Below are positions 42,566-51,269 of a stretch of 64,000 bases of DNA, one piece after another. Made by a program: the position numbers and the translations under genes. The notes beneath the pieces were generated by a model. The model saw only the letters and a program-made list of their open reading frames with translations. It had not been told where the DNA came from and did no database searches. Numbering within the stretch: position 1 is the stretch's first letter; the number at the start of each line of letters is the position of its first letter. The DNA comes from Clostridiales bacterium (lineage in GTDB: Bacteria; Bacillota; Clostridia; Oscillospirales; QAMX01): the NCBI GenBank assembly GCA_016303065.1, contig JAEDMJ010000001.1, positions 1 to 64,000 on the forward strand. The letters run 5' to 3'.

Positions 42566-43584
42566 TGCTCATACTTTCAATCGAAACTTCCTGTGACGAA
42601 ACTTCCGCCGCAGTCACCCGCGACGGACGGGAAGTCCTCTCCAACTCGGTCTATACACAGATCGCCATGCACGCCGAGTACGGCGGCGTCGTTCCTGAGC
42701 TTGCCTCCCGCAAGCACATCGAAAAAATCACCCCGGTCGTCGACAGCGCGCTTTCCACCGCCGGCGTGACCCGCGCCGACATCGAAGCCGTAGCCGTCAC
42801 CGCCGCCCCCGGGCTTATCGGCGCCCTGCTCACCGGACTTTCCTTTGCAAAGGGAGCCGCGCTTTCCCTCGGGGTCCCGCTTGTCCCGGTACACCACATA
42901 AAGGGACACATCGCCGCAAACTACATCGCTTTTCCCGAGCTCACTCCCCCGTTCCTCTGCACCGTGGTGTCCGGAGGCCACACGCTCTTCTGCGACGTCC
43001 GCGATTACGACAATGTGCGAATTCTCGGCGGCACCCGCGACGATGCCGCCGGAGAAGCCTTCGACAAGGTCGCCCGCGTGCTCGGATTCCCCTATCCCGG
43101 CGGAAAAGAACTGGACAGGCTGGCCCGTTCCGCGCCCGCATCCTGCCCGTCGGTAAAGCTTCCCCGTCCGAGTTTTCCCGACGCGCCCCTGGACTGCTCC
43201 TTTTCCGGTCTCAAGACCGCAGTCATAAATCTTGTTCACAGCGCCGCCCAGCGGGGCGAGGAGTTCGACCGCGCCGTACTTGCGCGGAGCATCTGCGAAG
43301 CCGTTACGGATATCCTCGTCTCACGTACAAAGCTCGCCCTCGCAGAGCTCGGATATGACCGCGCCGCGCTTGCCGGAGGCGTCGCCGCAAACTCATTCAT
43401 ACGCGAAGCCTTTGAAAAACTCTCCGAGTCCGAAGGCGTCAGGGTCTTTCTCCCTCCGCCCGCGCTCTGCGGCGACAACGCCGCAATGATCGGATGCGCG
43501 GGATACTACGCCTGGCGCGCAGGAGTCCGCGGCGGTTCTTCGCAGAATGCATTTGCAACCATGTCGCCCGAAGACCGCTTCTGA
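42565..43584 (+). CDS. tsaD: tRNA N6-adenosine threonylcarbamoyltransferase TsaD
   Basis: 339 residues with ILSIETSCDETSAAV, LASRKHIEKI (metal-binding His), VVSGGHTLF and GGVAANSFIREAF. TsaD transfers threonylcarbamoyl to A37 of ANN-decoding tRNAs, with TsaB and TsaE (not in the window). It overlaps rimI by one base and is translationally coupled. Confidence 0.97.
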   Translation: MLILSIETSCDETSAAVTRDGREVLSNSVYTQIAMHAEYGGVVPELASRKHIEKITPVVDSALSTAGVTRADIEAVAVTAAPGLIGALLTGLSFAKGAALSLGVPLVPVHHIKGHIAANYIAFPELTPPFLCTVVSGGHTLFCDVRDYDNVRILGGTRDDAAGEAFDKVARVLGFPYPGGKELDRLARSAPASCPSVKLPRPSFPDAPLDCSFSGLKTAVINLVHSAAQRGEEFDRAVLARSICEAVTDILVSRTKLALAELGYDRAALAGGVAANSFIREAFEKLSESEGVRVFLPPPALCGDNAAMIGCAGYYAWRAGVRGGSSQNAFATMSPEDRF

Positions 43585-43726
43585 CGCGGTCAAAGCGCTG
43601 TTATTACACGCAGTATTCTAAGCTTTACCGTTTTTCGGCTGTTTTCCCGCACAATTCGACAAGTTCCGCACAATGTGGAAGTTTTTGTGGAAACCGTGGA
43701 TACTCGCCGTAGAATCCAACAGCCCC

Positions 43727-43755
43727 TTGACAACAAGTGCAATTCAGTGTAAAAT
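43727..43755 (+). promoter_or_regulatory. Promoter of the isocitrate/isopropylmalate-type dehydrogenase gene
   Basis: TTGACA (43727-43732) and TAAAAT (43750-43755) with 17-bp spacing, 36 nt before the ATG. Confidence 0.85.
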
Positions 43756-43791
43756 AACAATATGTAAATTAATACTACTTGCGGAGGCAAT

Positions 43792-44940
43792 ATGTCTGAA
43801 GCTTCAGAACATTTTGAAAAAATCATAGCCGAACAGCTTGCCAGAATCGAGCACATGAAGTCCGAAGGCGATTTTGTGGATTACAGCGCCCTCGACGAGC
43901 TTGTCATCGGTATCTGCGGAGGCGACGGCATCGGCCCGTCAATCACCGCCCAGGGCGAAAGAGTTCTCGCCCACCTTCTCGCCGACAAGGTCGCGGAGGG
44001 AAAAGTCAAATTCCTCAACATTGACGGACTCACCATTGAAAACCGCGCTGCGGCCGGCAAAGCCATCCCCGACGACGTGCTTGCCCAGCTCAAATCCTGC
44101 CACGTCATTCTCAAGGGGCCGACCACAACTCCCAAGGCCGGAGATCCCTGGCCCAATATCGAAAGCGCAAACGTCGCAATGCGCCGCGAGCTTGACCTTT
44201 TTGCAAACGTCCGTCCCGTCAAAGTCCCCTCCCAGGGAATCGACTGGGTCTTTTTCAGAGAAAACACCGAAGGCTCCTACGTTGTCGGAAGCAAGGGGCT
44301 CAAGTACAACGACGATCTTTCCATCGACTTCTGCGTGACCACCACCCAGGGCACGGAGCGCATCATCGAGCTGGCCTATGACTACGCGATAAAGACCGGC
44401 AGAAAGCGCGTCGACTGCGTCACAAAGGCCAATATAATCAAGGCCACCGACGGCAAATTCCTCGACAAATTTAACGAGATTGCCGAAAAGCACCCCGATA
44501 TCGCCCACGACAGCTGGTTTGTCGACATCATGAGCGCAAAGCTTATCGACGAAAAGCGCCGCCGCGACTTCAGCGTCATCGTTCTGCCCAACCTCTACGG
44601 CGACATTCTCACCGATGAGGCCGCCGAGATCCAGGGCGGCGTCGGCACCGCCGGAAGCGCCAATATCGGAAAGCGCTGGGCAATGTTTGAAGCGATCCAC
44701 GGTTCCGCCCCCCGCATGGTCGAAGAGGGCCGCGCGGCCTACGCCGACCCCAGCTCCGTGCTTCGCGCCTGCGTGCTGCTGCTTGAGCACATCGGATTTG
44801 GCGACAGAGCGGAAAAGCTCTCCGCCGCGCTCGACGCGGTCTCCGCGCCGGACAGCCCCATCAAAATGACCGGACGCGCCGGAGGAAGCACCGGCGCCGA
44901 GCTTGCCGACTACGTCATGTCGCTTGTCAGCAGGCAATAA
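43792..44940 (+). CDS. NAD(P)-dependent isocitrate/isopropylmalate-family dehydrogenase
   Basis: 382 residues with CGGDGIGPSITAQG (nucleotide site), ENTEGSYVVGS, IVLPNLYGDILTDEAAEIQGGVGTAGSANIG (metal and substrate site) and AIHGSAP. It belongs to the isocitrate/isopropylmalate dehydrogenase family; the choice between IDH and LeuB cannot be made safely. The lack of leu or citrate-pathway neighbours is noted. GGAGG is 4 nt ahead of the ATG. A redox-sensing rex gene follows after 67 nt. Confidence 0.9.
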   Translation: MSEASEHFEKIIAEQLARIEHMKSEGDFVDYSALDELVIGICGGDGIGPSITAQGERVLAHLLADKVAEGKVKFLNIDGLTIENRAAAGKAIPDDVLAQLKSCHVILKGPTTTPKAGDPWPNIESANVAMRRELDLFANVRPVKVPSQGIDWVFFRENTEGSYVVGSKGLKYNDDLSIDFCVTTTQGTERIIELAYDYAIKTGRKRVDCVTKANIIKATDGKFLDKFNEIAEKHPDIAHDSWFVDIMSAKLIDEKRRRDFSVIVLPNLYGDILTDEAAEIQGGVGTAGSANIGKRWAMFEAIHGSAPRMVEEGRAAYADPSSVLRACVLLLEHIGFGDRAEKLSAALDAVSAPDSPIKMTGRAGGSTGAELADYVMSLVSRQ

Positions 44941-45007
44941 TTTCCTCACAGAATTTTCTCTTTTCGCCCCCTGAACGTTTCGGAATCTAAAAAAAGGAGT
45001 GCCTCAT

Positions 45008-45664
45008 ATGAGCAGAAACAGCTTTATATCCATGGCGGTCATCCGTCGTCTTCCCAGATACTACCGTTATCTGAAGGAGATGCACGATTCCGGAATCAAA
45101 ACGATTTCGTCGCGTGAGCTCGCCGACTGTATGGAGCTGACCGCATCTCAGGTGAGGCAGGATTTCAACTGCTTCGGCGACTTCGGACAGCAGGGCTGCG
45201 GATACGACGTCGAGTCCCTGACTGCGTCGATCACCAACATTCTCGGCCTTGACGAAGGCTACCGCGTCGTTATCATGGGCGCGGGCCGCCTCGGAAGATC
45301 GCTGATAGAGAACTTCGGTTTTTCCTCCCGGGGTTACAACCTCATTGCGGCCTTTGATTCCGACCCGGAAAAGTGCGGCGAATACCTCGGAGTTCCCATT
45401 CTTCACACGGACAAAATCTCCGAATTTTTCGCCTCGGAGCCAAGGGCGGACATCGGAATTCTCGCCGTTCCCGTTGACAAGGCCCGTACCGGCGCGGACT
45501 ACCTCTCCCGGTGCGGAGTCAAGGCGATCTGGAACATCACGAAAGCGGAGCTTCCCCTTGCCGAGGCAAACGGCATTCTCGTCGAAAACCTCCACATTTC
45601 GGATTCCCTCATGACCCTTTCCTACCGCCTTACGGAGCTTGAAAACAGGCTCTACGGCGGCTGA
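45008..45664 (+). CDS. rex: Redox-sensing transcriptional repressor Rex
   Basis: 218 residues: N-terminal winged helix (IPRRLPRYYRYLKEM-like, here VIRRLPRYYRYLKEM, then SRELADCMELTASQVRQDFNCFGDFGQQGCGY) and Rossmann domain with VIMGAGRLGRSL. Rex binds NADH/NAD and represses fermentation genes when NADH is low. The ATG at 45008 has AAAGGAG 8 nt upstream. No palindromic Rex box was recognised in its own upstream region. Confidence 0.96.
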   Translation: MSRNSFISMAVIRRLPRYYRYLKEMHDSGIKTISSRELADCMELTASQVRQDFNCFGDFGQQGCGYDVESLTASITNILGLDEGYRVVIMGAGRLGRSLIENFGFSSRGYNLIAAFDSDPEKCGEYLGVPILHTDKISEFFASEPRADIGILAVPVDKARTGADYLSRCGVKAIWNITKAELPLAEANGILVENLHISDSLMTLSYRLTELENRLYGG

Positions 45665-45698
45665 GCGGTCGCGGTGCAGACTTAATTCAAAACTTTCC

Positions 45699-45736
45699 AA
45701 AACAGAGACGGACAAAAAAGTACCGTCTCTGTTTTT
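45699..45736 (+). terminator. Terminator of rex
   Basis: Stem AAAACAGAGACGG (45699-45711) with CCGTCTCTGTTTT (45723-45735), followed by T. Confidence 0.92.
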
Positions 45737-45819
45737 CTGTCCTCCGGAGCCGAGTGCAAAGCGGCTTTTTCCCAAAAAGCCTGACAAGCATCTCCGGATA
45801 CGGGCGTTTTGGCAGTGAC

Positions 45820-45862
45820 AAAGGCCCTTCCGCCTTTTTTTGAACAGACGGGAAGGGCCTTT
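45820..45862. repeat. Inverted repeat 45820-45862
   Basis: Perfect 12-bp arms AAAGGCCCTTCC (45820-45831) and GGAAGGGCCTTT (45851-45862) with a T-rich loop. Symmetric AAA/TTT ends could act on either strand. Confidence 0.7.
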
Positions 45863-45933
45863 AACGCTTTTTTCTTACAGGCCGTTTTTCAAAGCAAACG
45901 GAAGACAAAAAACGGCGTTTCACAAATCTCCCG

Positions 45934-45963
45934 GCCCTGCCTTTCCGCCAGGGCGCTTTTTTG
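45934..45963 (+). terminator. Second possible plus-strand terminator after rex
   Basis: Short stem GCCCTG (45934-45939) with CAGGGC (45949-45954), then GC and a run of T to about 45962. Confidence 0.5.
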
Positions 45964-46062
45964 GGGAGAGGACAGAATAGCTTTTTCCCAAGGGTCCGGA
46001 GCGCGCTTTCGCTGAATTTTTGCCTTTCCCCCCGGGCGGAGCTTCTTTTTCGCGCATAAAAA

Positions 46063-46108
46063 CACCCCGCCTTTAAGACGGCATCGAACCTGTCTTAAAG
46101 GCGGGGTG
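46063..46108 (-). terminator. Terminator of the DUF4340/Gld operon
   Basis: Perfect 17-bp stem (46063-46079 with 46092-46108). Read on the minus strand it ends in TTTTT, directly after the DUF4340 stop at 46152; T-rich sequence also follows on the plus strand. Confidence 0.9.
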
Positions 46109-46151
46109 GATTCTGTTTTTTTTGAAACGGTGAAGAAGACGCTTCGTTTTT

Positions 46152-47612
46152 TCAGTTTTTCAGCGTTTTCAGTATCGCATCGCCCATATTGTCGATATCC
46201 CGGATGCTGACGAGAATATCGTCCTCTCCGTTAAAGGATACGCGGTAGAAGTTCACGCTGTATTCGTAGACGAAAAGTGTCATCCGGCTGAAGCTTTCGG
46301 TGTTGCGCGAGAACTCGACCGTCATATACGGCGTCATGTTCTCCTGCCAGCTTCCCGCGTCGGCCCGGCCTTCAACCTTCAGAGCCAGCAGCCCGTCGTA
46401 GAAGGTGTTGATGTTCGTGCTGTCGACAACCGCACCGTTTGCGGTGAAGACGTTCGTGACCGTCGTATCGCCGTTGGCGTCGGTGATGGATTTTTCTGTC
46501 CTGACGACGTTGATCTCGGCTCCGTTGTAGCTCACTTTCAGGGATTCCACCGATTCAAGCTGTATGGCGCAGACCTCATCCGGCGTGAGATCCGCCGAAA
46601 CATAACTCAAAACAGCGTCCGCAGTCTCGGCGGAAACGCGGTAAACCATGTCGTTTCCGGTCCACATCATGAAGCATACGCCGTTTTCATCGGCCTCGCT
46701 GAATACGACCTCAAGCTCGATCTCAGCTTCCTGAGTTTCTATGCCGACGTCGTTTTCAACGTCAACCTCGCCGATATAGGTGATGTCAAAGCCCCGCTCG
46801 GAACCGGCAAGACCGTAAGCCTCAAGGGCGGCCCTGTCCGGCGCATAGTCGACGCATACAATATCCCCGAACGCGGTCAGATTCTCACAGAGAACCGTCA
46901 TTGCGGAAGTCCTCAGAGCGTCATATTCGCCGGAGGCGTTCTGCTCAAACCACGTGTAATAGTCCGTATAGAGTTTGGGAGAACCTCCCTCGCTCCACGT
47001 CATCTCCCGCTCCAGATCTCCGTCAAAGAGGCGGATGCGGGTGATGTCCTGGTAGCCGTACTCAGGATAGCTCTCCGCCGAAACGGCAAGCTCAAAGACA
47101 TCCTTCATGAAAGCCCTGGGAATGGACTCATCGATGAGATGCACCTCTCCCGACCCTTCCATGCGCGCATAGTAGGCGCTGAAGGCGCTGTTGTATGCTC
47201 CGATATACATCGTCTGCGAAACGCTTCCGTCCGACGCGGTGATCGTAAGCGCCGGGGAGCTGAGCCCGAAGTCCTCGCTGTCGACAAGGCTTCCGCTGTC
47301 GTCCACAAGGCGAACGGAAGAAGCGCCGTCGCGGATCAGCTTTGCCAGGCTGTCAAGGTCGTCCTGCCGAAGCGGCATATCCTCGTCGGAACTGTTGACC
47401 CAGCTGTAGTTTACGAGCCTGAACTCCGTGCTCACCCCGCCGTATACGTAGGTGAAGTTCACAATGTCCGAGCCGTATTTTCCGATGACCGCGTTTTCCG
47501 GATCGTCATGCTGTTCTTCCGTGTTGTTCGCAAGATCCACAATCAGGAAGCACGCCCCGATGCAGACGGCAAGAGCCGCAGCAAGAATGACAAGTTTTAC
47601 CCAGGGCTTCAT
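46152..47612 (-). CDS. DUF4340-family membrane-anchored protein
   Basis: 486 residues, with one N-terminal membrane segment (about 6-28) and a large extracellular or periplasm-side domain with repeated beta-strands in the DUF4340 pattern (FGLSSPALTITASDG, YIGAYNSAFSAYYARMEG). The family is frequently found beside GldG-type proteins in Gld-like ABC systems, as here: its ATG overlaps the GldG stop by ATGA. Function unknown, probably accessory to the transporter. Confidence 0.85.
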   Translation of the reverse strand: MKPWVKLVILAAALAVCIGACFLIVDLANNTEEQHDDPENAVIGKYGSDIVNFTYVYGGVSTEFRLVNYSWVNSSDEDMPLRQDDLDSLAKLIRDGASSVRLVDDSGSLVDSEDFGLSSPALTITASDGSVSQTMYIGAYNSAFSAYYARMEGSGEVHLIDESIPRAFMKDVFELAVSAESYPEYGYQDITRIRLFDGDLEREMTWSEGGSPKLYTDYYTWFEQNASGEYDALRTSAMTVLCENLTAFGDIVCVDYAPDRAALEAYGLAGSERGFDITYIGEVDVENDVGIETQEAEIELEVVFSEADENGVCFMMWTGNDMVYRVSAETADAVLSYVSADLTPDEVCAIQLESVESLKVSYNGAEINVVRTEKSITDANGDTTVTNVFTANGAVVDSTNINTFYDGLLALKVEGRADAGSWQENMTPYMTVEFSRNTESFSRMTLFVYEYSVNFYRVSFNGEDDILVSIRDIDNMGDAILKTLKN

Positions 47613-49105
47613 CTGCGCTGTCTCCTTACGAACCAGACGACGAATCCGATTGCTATAAGCATGACCGGAATGACCGCCACAAGGACGATCGTCCAGGCCG
47701 TCTGGGCGGCGTCGCTCATGTCAAGAGTGCTGTTGGAAAGAGTGATGGTGCGAATCGAAATGCTGTCGACGCGCTCGGTGCCGTAGGCAAGCGTGTTAAG
47801 CAGGACGTTGAGCGAACCCTCGGACGCGTAATTGTCCGCGAACATGAGCGAGGACGAGAACCAGAAGAAGCGGCTGGAGGCGCTGTCGGAGACCTGTTCC
47901 TCAACAAGGACGCCCAGCGCAAACTTTCCGTCGATATCGCCTTCCACCTTGTCATAGCTGTCAAGGTTTTCGGTGATGAGCTTGGAATAGGAGTTTTCGG
48001 ACGTTTCCAGAAGCGTTGAGAAGCTGAGGGACGAACGGTAGCTGTCGATCTGCCGGATCCCGTGTGCAAGCGGCACATAGACGTATGAGCCGTTGGCAAT
48101 GAGGGGATCGGTTATCTCGTGGGAGACCTTGTTCGCAATGATGTTGAAGGGCAGGCTGTAATAATAGCCGCTGGTCTCAAGCACAAGACCGTCGACCTTT
48201 TCAAGGCCGTAGGCTTCGCAGAGCTTTGCAAAAGTGGGACAGGCCGCCGCGTCATAGCCGTAGTTTGTCAGGAAGACGATGGAACCGCCGCGCTCCATGT
48301 ATGCCATGAGCTTGCCGAATTCATCTTCGGTAAGGTCCGAAGTCGGACTGTTGATGAGAACGCAGTTGGCGTCCGCAGGGACGGCTTCCAGGGCGAGAAG
48401 GCTGTTTCCCTCCTCCAGCTTCACAATGGAATAGTTCTCGTCGGCGATATACTTCGACGCATAGGTCTCCAGGTCGCTTTCACCGTGTCCGCGAAGGAGA
48501 TATATGACCGGAAGCTTGTTCGTAGTTACATAGTCGATGGCGTTCACGACCGCATTTTCAGCGGAGAAAACGTCGTACGGAACATAGTTCAGTATCTGCT
48601 CATAGCTGTAACCGTACTGGTACATCAGCATATACGCGTTGTAAAGCGCATCCTCGCTCCAGCTGAACATATCCCCGTAGTTGACGATCTTAAAGCGCTT
48701 TCCGCTCTCGAACACGAGACTGTTGGTGGCGGGCTCTTCTCCCTCATCAACATATCTGTATATGAAAGTCGGATCCTTTTCCGGATAGATCTTCTTTACG
48801 GTTATCTTCGGGTTGAGCTCGGAAAACCTTTCAAGGAACTGTTCGATATAGATGTAATTTGTGTTGCTCTCGTCGATCCAGTGATAGATCGTTATATTTT
48901 CATCGAGCTTTTTCGCGATCTCTTCGGTCTGCTCCGTAAAATCATAGAGCTGCATCGTCGAAACGTCGGGCGTCGTGACAGAGGTCGGAAGAAGTCCGAC
49001 AAGCACGTTGAGCGCCACGACGATCGCGATCACGATCACGCACACAATAAGCGAATAGCTTCCCGCGCGCACCGTGAGCTTTGTTCTCTGTGCGTTCTTT
49101 TTCAT
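47609..49105 (-). CDS. GldG-like ABC system membrane component
   Basis: 498 residues with an N-terminal membrane segment (about 15-38), a large extracellular domain of the GldG/IFT52-type ABC-transporter-associated family (YLLRGHGESDLETYASKYI, LINSPTSDLTEDEFGKL), and a C-terminal membrane segment (about 475-495) followed by RRQRR. The start ATG at 49105 has GGAGG 8 nt upstream and overlaps the permease stop by one base. GldG is best known from Bacteroidetes gliding machinery, but homologues in Firmicutes have unknown cargo. Confidence 0.85.
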   Translation of the reverse strand: MKKNAQRTKLTVRAGSYSLIVCVIVIAIVVALNVLVGLLPTSVTTPDVSTMQLYDFTEQTEEIAKKLDENITIYHWIDESNTNYIYIEQFLERFSELNPKITVKKIYPEKDPTFIYRYVDEGEEPATNSLVFESGKRFKIVNYGDMFSWSEDALYNAYMLMYQYGYSYEQILNYVPYDVFSAENAVVNAIDYVTTNKLPVIYLLRGHGESDLETYASKYIADENYSIVKLEEGNSLLALEAVPADANCVLINSPTSDLTEDEFGKLMAYMERGGSIVFLTNYGYDAAACPTFAKLCEAYGLEKVDGLVLETSGYYYSLPFNIIANKVSHEITDPLIANGSYVYVPLAHGIRQIDSYRSSLSFSTLLETSENSYSKLITENLDSYDKVEGDIDGKFALGVLVEEQVSDSASSRFFWFSSSLMFADNYASEGSLNVLLNTLAYGTERVDSISIRTITLSNSTLDMSDAAQTAWTIVLVAVIPVMLIAIGFVVWFVRRQRR

Positions 49106-49977
49106 CAGCTCCACCTCCGCTTCTCAAGGGACTGCACCGAAAGGAACAGGAACATGACCGTCACAGTGATAAAGTAGAAATAGACGGTCAGGTCGATGAG
49201 TCCGTCAAAGAGAATGTTCTCGATCATGTTGAACACGGCAAAAGACCCCAGCAGCGAGGAAAGCGCCGTCTCAAGTATGGTAGAGTCGATGAAGAACAGC
49301 GCAAGAACGCCGACTTCAAGGACGATGCCCACAATCAGCGCGATCGTCCAGTCCTTTGTCATGACCTTTACAAGCAGAGTCACAAGCGCAACAACAACAG
49401 TAAAAGCCGCCATCGAAGCAAGGCTCGAGGACTCGACAAGGCTTATGATCGACGACATAAGCAGAGCCATTAAAACCACGACAAAGCTTATGACCGCCGA
49501 AATGATCTGGCTGTCAGTCAGAGTGGAGATGAAAAGTCCGATGCTTATCAGCATCGCTCCCAGAAGGAAGAATATGAGTATGCCGGCATACGACGCAAGG
49601 AAGTTGACGTTGCCGTAAGCGGAAAAGATGAGCGGATAAAAGCAGAAAACAAGGCACGGGATCCCGATAACCGTGATCATAGCCAGGTATTTTCCGAGAA
49701 CGATATCCGCCATGGAGATCGGAGACGTGAAGAGAAGCTGATCGGTCCTGCTCTTTGTCTCCTCAGCCATGGAACGCATGGTAAGCACCGGAACGACCAC
49801 AAGGTATGCCCAGATACCGCCGTTAAGGCTGTATTCAAAGCTTGAAAGGCTGTAGGCTCCGCCAAGGTTGTAAACACGCATGAAAAGCCCGACGACCAAA
49901 AGAATGACGGCAATGAAGATAAATCCCATCATTCCGGAGAACATTACCTTCATTTCCTTTTTATAAACGCTTCCCAT
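49105..49977 (-). CDS. ABC transporter permease, GldF-like
   Basis: 290 residues with about six membrane segments; MAEETKSRTDQLLFTSPIS and VLGKYLAMI are the ABC-2 type signatures. It abuts the ATPase gene, with the ATG directly after its stop. It forms the membrane channel with the GldA-like ATPase and the GldG-like partner. Confidence 0.9.
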   Translation of the reverse strand: MGSVYKKEMKVMFSGMMGFIFIAVILLVVGLFMRVYNLGGAYSLSSFEYSLNGGIWAYLVVVPVLTMRSMAEETKSRTDQLLFTSPISMADIVLGKYLAMITVIGIPCLVFCFYPLIFSAYGNVNFLASYAGILIFFLLGAMLISIGLFISTLTDSQIISAVISFVVVLMALLMSSIISLVESSSLASMAAFTVVVALVTLLVKVMTKDWTIALIVGIVLEVGVLALFFIDSTILETALSSLLGSFAVFNMIENILFDGLIDLTVYFYFITVTVMFLFLSVQSLEKRRWS

Positions 49978-51027
49978 TTACCTGTTTTCCTCCTCACCGC
50001 CGGAGTTTTCTTTCCCGGAAGTCTCGTTGCTCTCCTCGGCCCCGGCATCCGAAGGCTCGTACTCGTACACGTCTTCCTGCTCCTGAGTCTTTTCGCCGGA
50101 GGTGTACTCGATGAACACTTCTTCAAGGCTGACCGTATCCTTTTTCATGCCGAGAACAGGTATTCTCGCCACCGCAAAGGCATAGGAAAGATCTTCGCGG
50201 ATATCTTTTCCTGCAGGATATTCGATGCGGACGTCGACGCAGTCGGATTCGGAAGATTTTGAGAAGGCAAGTCCGACTTTCTCCCCGACGGTCTTCAGAA
50301 TGACGGATCTGACGGCCTCGGACTTTCCCTTCACGGTCAGGAGCAGAAGCTCCTTTCCGTCGTTGGAGCCAAGGTTCTCCGTCGTGTTCTCGACGACAAG
50401 TCTGCCCTTGTTGATGATGAGGATGCTGTCGCAGATCTCGTTGACTTCCGTAAGGATGTGGCTCGAAAGTATGACGGTGTGGTCTTTTTTCAGCGATTTG
50501 ATGAGCTCGCGAATCTCGATGATCTGAATCGGGTCAAGACCGACCGTCGGCTCGTCGAGAATGATAATATCCGGACCCCCGATGATCGCCTGTGCAAGTC
50601 CGACACGCTGTTTGTAGCCCTTTGAAAGGCTGCGAATAAGGCGGTCCTGAACCTTTTCAAGACCGGTACGTTTGATAACCGTCGCTATCTCCCCGGGCCG
50701 TTCGCTCTTCGGGATCTTTTTAAGACCGGCACAGATGTCCAGATATTCTCTCGGCGTAAGTTCCTGATAGAGCGGCGGCTGCTCCGGCAGATAGCCGATG
50801 CAGCTTTTTGCCTTTTTGGCATCCTTGAAGATGTCATAGCCGTTGATCGTGACCGTGCCCGAAGTGGCCGCCAGATATCCGGTTATGATGTTCATCGTTG
50901 TGGACTTTCCCGCTCCGTTCGGTCCGAGAAAACCGTAGATCTTTCCGGGTTCGATCCTGAAGCTGATATTGTCCACAGCCTTGACTCCGCCGCTGTAGAT
51001 CTTCGTCAGATTCTTTACCTCAATCAA
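49978..51027 (-). CDS. ABC transporter ATP-binding protein, GldA-like
   Basis: 349 residues. Walker A GPNGAGKST, signature LSKGYKQRVGLAQAI, Walker B IIILDEPTVGLD and switch His in SSHILTE. The C-terminal 110 residues are acidic and extra to the ABC core. The start is taken as TTG at 51027 (IEVKNLTKIYSG is the usual start) with GGGGG 9 nt upstream; an in-frame ATG at 51084 lies over a promoter-like -10 and a leader hairpin. First gene of the operon ATPase-permease-GldG-DUF4340. Confidence 0.93.
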   Translation of the reverse strand: MIEVKNLTKIYSGGVKAVDNISFRIEPGKIYGFLGPNGAGKSTTMNIITGYLAATSGTVTINGYDIFKDAKKAKSCIGYLPEQPPLYQELTPREYLDICAGLKKIPKSERPGEIATVIKRTGLEKVQDRLIRSLSKGYKQRVGLAQAIIGGPDIIILDEPTVGLDPIQIIEIRELIKSLKKDHTVILSSHILTEVNEICDSILIINKGRLVVENTTENLGSNDGKELLLLTVKGKSEAVRSVILKTVGEKVGLAFSKSSESDCVDVRIEYPAGKDIREDLSYAFAVARIPVLGMKKDTVSLEEVFIEYTSGEKTQEQEDVYEYEPSDAGAEESNETSGKENSGGEEENR

Positions 51028-51053
51028 AACTTCATACCCCCGTTTTGTTACCC

Positions 51054-51133
51054 GCAGAGCCGCAGTCCGCGGCTCTGTTTTCATCTTGAGTATAATAACC
51101 GTAAGTCCCGGCTTCGGTGTTACCCAAGGGTAA
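51054..51133 (-). promoter_or_regulatory. Leader and possible operator ahead of the GldA-like gene
   Basis: On the minus strand a -10 like TATACT (51089-51094) lies ahead of a 9-bp hairpin CAGAGCCGC/GCGGCTCTG (51054-51076). A palindrome TTACCC-AA-GGGTAA (51120-51133) sits in the -35 neighbourhood. The -35 hexamer is poor, so a regulator binding the palindrome is possible. Confidence 0.4.
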
Positions 51134-51228
51134 AACTATTGTGAATACTTCGTAAATTATAGCATGAAATGCCAAAATATGCAATAGCTTTTACCTTTTG
51201 CCTCCCGCCGCGCCGTTCAGAAAACCAT

Positions 51229-51268
51229 AAAAACGCCCGATTTTCCGGGATGCCGGAAAAAGCGTTTT
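51229..51268 (-). terminator. Terminator of the aldo/keto reductase gene
   Basis: Nested stem (AAAACGC 51230-51236 with GCGTTTT 51262-51268; inner TTTTCCGG/CCGGAAAA). Read on the minus strand it ends in TTTTT. Confidence 0.75.
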
Positions 51269-51269
51269 G

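Larger units (their letters stand above)
45665..46151. other. Terminator-rich intergenic region between rex and the DUF4340 operon
   Basis: About 490 bp with no gene seen and four strong hairpins in succession (45699-45736, 45820-45862, 45934-45963 and 46063-46108). It lies between convergent genes. Confidence 0.75.

Noticed and set aside
43660..43715. TGTGGAA-like repeats upstream of the dehydrogenase gene resembling DnaA boxes
   Set aside because: They do not match TTATCCACA closely and there is no dnaA or dnaN nearby.
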